Shown piece after piece: positions 52,565 through 57,719 of a DNA stretch of 57,719 bases. The first letter of the stretch is position 1; every line of letters starts with the position of its first letter. The translations under genes were made by a program, and so were the position numbers. Source of the stretch: Acidobacteriaceae bacterium (GTDB taxonomy: Bacteria; Acidobacteriota; Terriglobia; Bryobacterales; Bryobacteraceae); the NCBI GenBank assembly GCA_019240405.1, contig JAFAYL010000014.1:1-57719 (forward strand). The letters are read 5' to 3'. The notes below the pieces were generated by a model, which did no database searches, had not been told where the DNA came from, and saw nothing but the letters and a program-made list of their open reading frames with translations.

Positions 52565-53952
52565 GCGTTGGACGAATACTGGTTGTCGAAGACGAAGATA
52601 AGCTGCGCCGGGTTATCGACCTGCATCTCGAATCGGCGGGATTCGAGGCAGATGGGGCGGCGAGCGCCGAACAGGCGATGCCACGAGCTGGGCTGGCGGA
52701 TTTGATCATTACGGATTTGCGCTTGCCAGGAATGAGCGGCATCGAGTTCATCCAGCAGTTGAAAGCCAGAGGGATTGAGGCTCCGGTTATTGTCGTTACG
52801 GCGCACGGCTCGGTTGAAGCTGCTGTTGAGGCAATGAAACTTGGCGCTGCAGATTTTCTGCAGAAGCCTTTTTCGCTCGATCACCTGACGACCGTCGTGC
52901 AAAAGGTAATGGCCGTGCAATCGCTCCGCGCAGAGAATCAGCGCCTGCGCGAAGAATTAGACGAGCGGTACCAGTTCGACAACATCATCGGGCGGAGTTC
53001 TGCAATGCGCGAAATATTTCATACGGTCGAACGCGTGGCGCCTACGCGGGCGACGGTACTGCTTGCGGGCGAGAGCGGGGTGGGCAAAGATATGATTGCC
53101 CGCGCGATTCACCAGCATTCGCCACGGAAGAATCACGCCTTCGTGAAGATCAATTGCACGGCGCTGCCCGAAAATCTGATGGAAAGCGAACTGTTCGGCT
53201 ACGAGAAGGGAGCTTTCACGGGCGCTACCGCGAGCAAGCCGGGCAAGTTCGAACAAGCCGATGGCGGGACAGCGTTTCTCGACGAAATAGGGGACGTTCC
53301 GGGGAATGTGCAAGTGAAACTCCTGCGCATTCTTCAAGAGCGGCAGTTCGAGCGGCTTGGATCGAATGTCACGCGCAATGTCGATGTGAGAGTGATTGCG
53401 GCGACCAATGCTGATTTACGCGCTGCGCTTGAAGAAGGCCGGTTCCGGGAAGACCTGTATTACAGGCTGAATGTCGTGCCCATCAACATTCCGCCTTTGC
53501 GGGAAAGGAAAGAAGATATTCCATTCCTGGCCATGCATTTTGTAAATAAGCTATCGAACGACCTTGGCTCAATTGCTAAGGCCATCAGCCCTGCCGCGCT
53601 GGATCGATTATTCGAGCATTCCTGGCCTGGCAATGTGCGGGAACTTGAAAACACGATTGAGCGGAGTTTGGTACTCGCATCAGGCGAGGTGTTGCAACCG
53701 GCCGATATCAGGATTGAAGCCCCGAGGCAGAGCGCTGCGTTGGCATCACAGCAGACACCGCTGCTGCCCGAGGGCGAAACACTGGAGCACTGGGAACAGA
53801 TGATGATCCGCGAGGCGCTGCGGCGAGCAAATGGCAATAAGAGTCAAGCTGCGCGGATGCTGGGGCTGACACGAAACGCATTGCGATATCGCTTGTCGCA
53901 GATGGGGCTGGAGGGCGAGTCATCGAACGGCGATCCGGCGGAGCGGAGCTAA
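52561..53952 (+). CDS. NtrC-family sigma-54-dependent response regulator
   Basis: A 463-residue regulator: receiver domain (1-120, phosphorylatable Asp52 in LIITDLRLPGMSG), AAA+ domain (about 140-375) with Walker A GESGVGKD, the sigma-54-contacting GAFTGA loop in YEKGAFTGATA, Walker B GGTAFLDEIGDVPG, and a Fis-type HTH at the C-terminus (GNKSQAARMLGLTRNALRYR). It activates sigma-54 promoters when phosphorylated by the kinase encoded just upstream. No sigma-54 promoter was confidently found in the window, so its targets are unknown. Confidence 0.95.
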   Translation: MSVGRILVVEDEDKLRRVIDLHLESAGFEADGAASAEQAMPRAGLADLIITDLRLPGMSGIEFIQQLKARGIEAPVIVVTAHGSVEAAVEAMKLGAADFLQKPFSLDHLTTVVQKVMAVQSLRAENQRLREELDERYQFDNIIGRSSAMREIFHTVERVAPTRATVLLAGESGVGKDMIARAIHQHSPRKNHAFVKINCTALPENLMESELFGYEKGAFTGATASKPGKFEQADGGTAFLDEIGDVPGNVQVKLLRILQERQFERLGSNVTRNVDVRVIAATNADLRAALEEGRFREDLYYRLNVVPINIPPLRERKEDIPFLAMHFVNKLSNDLGSIAKAISPAALDRLFEHSWPGNVRELENTIERSLVLASGEVLQPADIRIEAPRQSAALASQQTPLLPEGETLEHWEQMMIREALRRANGNKSQAARMLGLTRNALRYRLSQMGLEGESSNGDPAERS

Positions 53953-53963
53953 CCTGACGCGAA

Positions 53964-55328
53964 TTACAACCGGACGATTTTTTCCGAGCGAAATCCTTTA
54001 AGCGCGTTTCTTGTGTCGACGATTAGCTTACTGCGCTCGACGATGGCCGGGTAATCAAAGGAACTGTGATTTGTGATGATCACGACGCAATCGGCCGAAT
54101 GGACTTCGGATAGCACATCTTCCGCTTGGAGGTTTGTCCCATCGACTTGAATTCTATCGACAAAGGGATCGGAAAAAGTGATTGACGCACCGCGGCGTTG
54201 CAGGAGCTGAATTACGTCGAGCGCAGGGGATTCGCGGACGTCTTCGATATCGCGCTTATACGCAACTCCTAGAATATGAATTCGTGAGCCGCGCAAAGGT
54301 TTCGCAACGTCGTTCAACGCGTTTTGAATTTTCTCGACGACGAACTCGGGCATGCGGCCATTTATGTAGCCGGCGAGATCGATGAATCGAGCCTCGATGC
54401 CGGCCTGTTTGCTCTTCCATGAGAGATAGAAGGGATCGATCGGAATGCAATGACCGCCAAGGCCGGGGCCAGGATAGAAAGGCATAAACCCAAAAGGTTT
54501 CGTCGCCGCGGCATCGATAATCTCCCAAACGTCGATGTTCATGCGATCACACATGAGGGCAAGCTCGTTCACCAGGCCGATGTTAATCATGCGGAATGTA
54601 TTTTCGAGCAGCTTCACCATCTCGGCGACGCGCGTGGAACTAACGGGAATGACGGTCTCGAGGGCCTGTTTGTAGAACAAGGTTCCCATTTGCGTGCAAG
54701 CCGGAGTGATTCCGCCGACCACCTTCGGGATATTGCGAGTGTGGAATTTCGGATTGCCGGGGTCGACGCGCTCGGGCGAGAAACAGAGGAAGAAATCTTG
54801 GCCTACATTGAGCCCCGTGGCTTCGAGCTTGGGTAGCAGCAGTTCGTCGGTCGTGCCCGGATAAGTAGTTGACTCAAGCATCACGAGCAAACCGGGATGC
54901 AGGTGCTCGGCAATTGCGTCGGTTGCCGAAACGACATAGCTCATATCCGGATCTTTCGTTTTGCGCAACGGAGTTGGGACACAGATGTCGATTGTGTCCA
55001 GCTCTTCGATTACCGAATAATCGGAGGTGGCGCGCAGTTTTCCGCTTTCGATCAGCGGACGAAAGACATTATCATCGACGTCTTTGATATAGGAGTAGCC
55101 GCGATTGAACTGGTCTACTTTACTCTGCTGGACGTCGATACCGATTACTTCGAACCCGGCGTTGGCAAACTCAACAGCAAGAGGCAGCCCTACGTAGCCG
55201 AGACCCAGCACGCCGACCCGTGCCGTTCGTTTCGAAATTCGCTCCTTTAACTTGGCAGCGATTTCCGAGGTCCTCTCGTCAATATGGTTCAGTACTTCAG
55301 AGGTCAAGAAAGAACCTGCCTTCTCCAA
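53964..55328 (-). CDS. Nucleotide-sugar dehydrogenase (UDP-HexNAc dehydrogenase, WbpA/WecC-like)
   Basis: A 454-residue UDP-glucose/GDP-mannose dehydrogenase family enzyme. GVLGLGYVGLPLAVEFANAG binds NAD; GLLVMLESTTYPGTTDELL, FSPERVDPGNP, LLENTFRMINIGLVNELA and the catalytic Cys in GPGLGGHCIPIDPFY are typical of the WbpA/TviB branch, which oxidises UDP-GlcNAc or UDP-ManNAc to the uronic acid. With WecB at 31921 it could give UDP-ManNAcA; alone it could give UDP-GlcNAcA. The N-terminal 35 residues are extra. Its start overlaps the end of dapF by 32 bases. Confidence 0.9.
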   Translation of the reverse strand: MEKAGSFLTSEVLNHIDERTSEIAAKLKERISKRTARVGVLGLGYVGLPLAVEFANAGFEVIGIDVQQSKVDQFNRGYSYIKDVDDNVFRPLIESGKLRATSDYSVIEELDTIDICVPTPLRKTKDPDMSYVVSATDAIAEHLHPGLLVMLESTTYPGTTDELLLPKLEATGLNVGQDFFLCFSPERVDPGNPKFHTRNIPKVVGGITPACTQMGTLFYKQALETVIPVSSTRVAEMVKLLENTFRMINIGLVNELALMCDRMNIDVWEIIDAAATKPFGFMPFYPGPGLGGHCIPIDPFYLSWKSKQAGIEARFIDLAGYINGRMPEFVVEKIQNALNDVAKPLRGSRIHILGVAYKRDIEDVRESPALDVIQLLQRRGASITFSDPFVDRIQVDGTNLQAEDVLSEVHSADCVVIITNHSSFDYPAIVERSKLIVDTRNALKGFRSEKIVRL

Positions 55329-56106
55329 TCATTTCCGCCGGTCCAGTCAGATAGATGCTGTCGCTCCAACGCAGCGCAAGGGTTGCCGCCGGGGTGACGA
55401 CATTGATTGGACTTTCGGCTATACCCCTGAGGATAGCAGCCGCAGCAGCGGCGGTAGATCCAGTCCCGGAGCTTCTGGTTTCGCCCGCCCCGCGCTCGTA
55501 AAAAATGGTTTCAATTGTGTGGCGATCTAGCACTCGGACGAATGAGACGTTCGTGTGCTGGGGAAAACGATCGTGCCGCTCTGCTTGTTGCGCCAGCGTG
55601 CGCCAGTTGCCTGGAAAATCTTTTACGAAAATAGCGCATTGCGGATTTCCGACGTTCAGGATTGTGGCATCGAAGTCGCTTCCATCCAGGCGAATGGTCG
55701 CATGAATCTCTTCGGCTTCAGGTAGGCCCATGTCCATCTCAAAGATGAAGTGCTTATCGGAGCGCGAGATAAGGTGAAGCTCTTTTTTTCCTGCTTTGGT
55801 GATGATTGAGACGTGCGGCGGAATCAGGGCTTGTTTGAACAGACCGAATGCCGCGGCGCACCGCGTGCCGTTTCCTGAAATTTCAGGCTCGGAGCCATCG
55901 GAGTTGAATAGTCGAGTGCCGAGCGCTCCGGCTTCAGGCCAAACCAGCATCCACCCATCAGCGCCGATCCCGGTGTTTCGAGCGCAGATGTGGCGCGCAA
56001 CCTGCGGGAAAGCTGTTTCTGATATCCCGGCAGAGATCTCGGCGTTCCAAGTCAACAGGAAATCATTCTCCGTGCCGTGAAGTTTCGCAAACGGGATTTC
56101 GATCAT
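55297..56106 (-). CDS. dapF: Diaminopimelate epimerase with a serine at the second catalytic position
   Basis: A 269-residue DapF, converting LL- to meso-diaminopimelate for lysine and peptidoglycan. Motifs KLHGTENDFLL, GNGTRC (Cys83, first catalytic residue), LNVGNPQCAIFV and FYERGAGET are present. The second catalytic cysteine normally lies in GETxACGTG; here the segment is GETRSSGTGS, so the position is Ser213. The start is ATG at 56106, overlapping the membrane-protein stop (ATGA); the longer frame upstream is antisense-type shadow. Reduced or different activity is possible, but the rest of the fold is intact. Confidence 0.9.
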   Translation of the reverse strand: MIEIPFAKLHGTENDFLLTWNAEISAGISETAFPQVARHICARNTGIGADGWMLVWPEAGALGTRLFNSDGSEPEISGNGTRCAAAFGLFKQALIPPHVSIITKAGKKELHLISRSDKHFIFEMDMGLPEAEEIHATIRLDGSDFDATILNVGNPQCAIFVKDFPGNWRTLAQQAERHDRFPQHTNVSFVRVLDRHTIETIFYERGAGETRSSGTGSTAAAAAAILRGIAESPINVVTPAATLALRWSDSIYLTGPAEMIGEGRFFLDL

Positions 56107-57647
56107 TGCCGCCCGGCGTTCCGCCGAAAGATTTCGAGAGTTGGCGCGTCTTCGACCTGAATGATGTGATCGATGCGATAAGGCGAACGAGGATCGCGAT
56201 TGAGCGCTATAGAGACGAAGTCGCCCTGTTGTGCAACGGCCCACAGATTGGGGTGCAGGATGTCGGGCCGTGAGGTGGCGGCAAACCAAGCTGGTCCGTT
56301 GCCTTCGTTGAGCGTTTCGGTCAGCGGGATGCGCGCTTGGCAGAAAATGCCCGCTAGATCGCCGGACGCTGTTGGAGTGAGAATGCCGTGGCCCGTTCGG
56401 TAATGGCCACGAAGGAAGTCTCTGCCCAACACAGTCCAGGCACGGCGAGAGACGGAGTTGACCTGCGACTCTTTCCAGCAGATCCAATTTTCGGGCGAGG
56501 GATGAAGGATCCAGGGGCTGATTGAAAGCAAGGGAAGAAGAAAAGCGAGGCGCTTTAGACGCGGGGGCAGGAAGAAAGCAATCGCACCTGCCGCGAATGC
56601 GGCCAACGGTATGGCTGCGATGCCATATCGAGTGTTGTAGTAGCTGAAGGGCCAAAGCTGCGGGACGTGAATGGGTTGTGCGGAGGAGTGAATGCTCCAG
56701 ATGTAGAAGCTTGGCGTGGCGAGCAGGAATAGTAAGGGGGCAAATACTTTCTTCAATACTGCGCAAAGCATGCCGATGGGTGTGAGCAGGAGGAGCGGCC
56801 AACCGGTGCAGAGCTGGCACGCCTTTACGTAATAGAGCAGGGCGAGCGGCCAATTGTGATACCCCGGATAGGGCCTTGCGGCTTGGATGGCGAGAGCCGA
56901 AAAGGGCCCGCTGTAGAAATCGAATGGATGCCCAGTTTCCCACCAGTTGTGCCCGAGCCAATAGAGCGGAGCGAGGCTCATAGCGCCTCCGCATGCAATT
57001 AGTAGAGAGAGGCGGTGTTTTTTCGCAAAAGCAGTGAAACCAAGGGCGGCGAAAGGTATGAAAAACCAACCTTCGTATCGCGTCAAGCTCATGAACCAGG
57101 AGGCGGCGATGCCCAAGCCGATGAACCTATTTTGCTGTGTCGCGCGGAAACGGAACAAAGCGAGAAACAGGGCGGCGAGACCGGCGAGAAAGACGACTTC
57201 GGTCATTGGAATGGAGGCGAGATAGAGAAGATTCGGATTCAGGGCGAAGCAGGCGAGGACAACGATGGCCGCCGTTAAGCTTTTGAAGATTTCGCGAGCC
57301 GCGAGATAGAAGCACAGACCGGCGATCACGAAACAGAGAGCGACCGGAATGCTTCCCGCGAGCCCGGTACTCCAGAGTGTGTCGTTCGCTACGAAAGGTA
57401 AGCAAAGGATGTGAAGAACGGGCAGCCAAACGGTTCCGAGCTGGTCATATCCCGGCGTGCGGGAATCTATGATGCTGCGGCTGAGGTTCAGGTGGGACTG
57501 GGCATCACCGTAATAAAGAATGCACCCGGAATGGAAACACCAAAGCACGGAGAGCGTGATGACAAGACAGAGAAAAGCGCCGACGATTACGGCTTGCGCC
57601 GGAGCGCCGGGCCAGCTAGAACGCGGTAAACCGGCGGAACTCGTCAA
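56103..57647 (-). CDS. Polytopic membrane protein, GT-C glycosyltransferase-like
   Basis: About 514 residues with roughly ten membrane segments and the layout of GT-C (dolichol-phosphate-mannose-type) enzymes: an acidic first periplasmic loop (YYGDAQSHLNLSRSI, a DxD-like candidate), FIGLGIAASWFMSLTRYEGW and a soluble C-terminal region (about 430-514). It may transfer sugar from a polyprenyl-phosphate donor, or simply be an uncharacterised membrane protein. The start is uncertain: the frame runs beyond the window, but the end of another gene (57616-57719) overlaps its 5' part, so I use TTG at 57647; GTG at 57707 is an alternative. Confidence 0.72.
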   Translation of the reverse strand: MTSSAGLPRSSWPGAPAQAVIVGAFLCLVITLSVLWCFHSGCILYYGDAQSHLNLSRSIIDSRTPGYDQLGTVWLPVLHILCLPFVANDTLWSTGLAGSIPVALCFVIAGLCFYLAAREIFKSLTAAIVVLACFALNPNLLYLASIPMTEVVFLAGLAALFLALFRFRATQQNRFIGLGIAASWFMSLTRYEGWFFIPFAALGFTAFAKKHRLSLLIACGGAMSLAPLYWLGHNWWETGHPFDFYSGPFSALAIQAARPYPGYHNWPLALLYYVKACQLCTGWPLLLLTPIGMLCAVLKKVFAPLLFLLATPSFYIWSIHSSAQPIHVPQLWPFSYYNTRYGIAAIPLAAFAAGAIAFFLPPRLKRLAFLLPLLSISPWILHPSPENWICWKESQVNSVSRRAWTVLGRDFLRGHYRTGHGILTPTASGDLAGIFCQARIPLTETLNEGNGPAWFAATSRPDILHPNLWAVAQQGDFVSIALNRDPRSPYRIDHIIQVEDAPTLEIFRRNAGRQ

Positions 57648-57719
57648 AACGCTGGTCGATCTCTTTGCGGGTGAGTGTGTGAAAACGTTCAACTCCGAAT
57701 TGTTCACAGCAGAAGCTTC
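57616..57719 (-). CDS. C-terminal end of an upstream gene (partial)
   Basis: In a frame different from the membrane protein, the sequence reads to the window edge and ends EQFGVERFHTLTRKEIDQRF-DEFRRFTAF with a TAG stop (57616-57618). The charged, helix-like composition looks coding, unlike the Ser/Thr/Pro-rich alternative frame. The gene continues outside the window. I do not recognise the family from 34 residues. Confidence 0.35.
   Translation of the reverse strand, partial: SFCCEQFGVERFHTLTRKEIDQRFDEFRRFTAF

Noticed and set aside
56107-57069. Long N-terminal extension of the dapF frame (321 residues)
   Set aside because: It is Arg/Ser/His-rich, overlaps the membrane-protein gene in another frame, and DapF homology begins exactly at the ATG at 56106.
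1-57719. Mobile elements, CRISPR arrays, tRNA and rRNA genes
   Set aside because: No transposase, integrase, terminal repeats, spaced direct repeats or tRNA-like cloverleaf were recognised on either strand by reading; a tRNA or covariance-model scan was not possible.

Overview
The window reads as ordinary chromosome from a Gram-negative soil-type bacterium, most likely an Acidobacteriota member. This is inference: the base composition looks moderately GC-rich; there is a cytoplasmic winged-helix/TPR one-component regulator and a Uma2-type nuclease, both types common in that phylum; and there is a Wza/Wzc/Wzy envelope polysaccharide locus. No 16S rRNA, tRNA, CRISPR array, phage or insertion sequence was seen. 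Genes are dense, often overlap by 1-13 bases (ATGA junctions), and several use TTG or GTG starts.

Left part (1-9.6 kb): the C-terminal part of an FtsK/SpoIIIE DNA translocase, a winged-helix/TPR regulator, a small secreted protein, then a two-gene signalling unit (a 1280-residue CheB-CheR-PAS-histidine kinase fusion plus a stand-alone CheB with a C-terminal zinc ribbon), a Uma2 protein and a secreted FecR-like protein.

Middle (9.6-37.1 kb): a large exopolysaccharide/capsule locus. It opens with a TPR protein carrying a jelly-roll-like C-terminus, then a NusG-paralogue antiterminator (UpxY/RfaH type) preceded by a hairpin, a CpsB-type phosphatase, a small ribbon-helix-helix-like protein, the Wza-like exporter and the Wzc-like tyrosine autokinase. 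After a secreted protein on the opposite strand and a 389-base gene-free gap, about 20 kb of co-directional genes follow: two methyltransferases, a Wzx flippase, two CgeB-like glycosyltransferases around a Wzy-like polymerase, GT4 and GT2 enzymes, an AsnB-type amidotransferase, a bi-domain oxidoreductase, a heparinase II/III-like lyase, UDP-GlcNAc 2-epimerase, another GT4, a WecA-like initiating transferase with an extra C-terminal domain, and an O-antigen-ligase-like protein. A UDP-sugar dehydrogenase at 54-55 kb could complete UDP-ManNAcA synthesis. The set suggests a lipid-linked, Wzy-type polysaccharide containing amidated N-acetyl-hexosaminuronic acid.

Right part (37.1-57.7 kb): housekeeping and regulation. 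rsmG and ychF are head to head. A minus-strand run holds a short FlgM-like anti-sigma gene (52 aa), deoC, a GAF-GAF-PP2C phosphatase, lysA, an ABC ATPase and an unusual ABC-2 permease fused to an amidohydrolase. A FliA/WhiG-type sigma factor is divergent from the FlgM-like gene. Next come an ECF sigma/zinc-finger anti-sigma with HEAT repeats/double-PDZ operon, ribosomal protein S1, a sensor kinase with an NtrC-family regulator, the UDP-sugar dehydrogenase, a dapF whose second catalytic cysteine is serine, and a GT-C-like membrane protein.

The items most worth following up are the permease-amidohydrolase fusion, the mini-FlgM/sigma-28 pair, the antiterminator-controlled polysaccharide locus with its probable uronamide chemistry, and the serine-substituted DapF.
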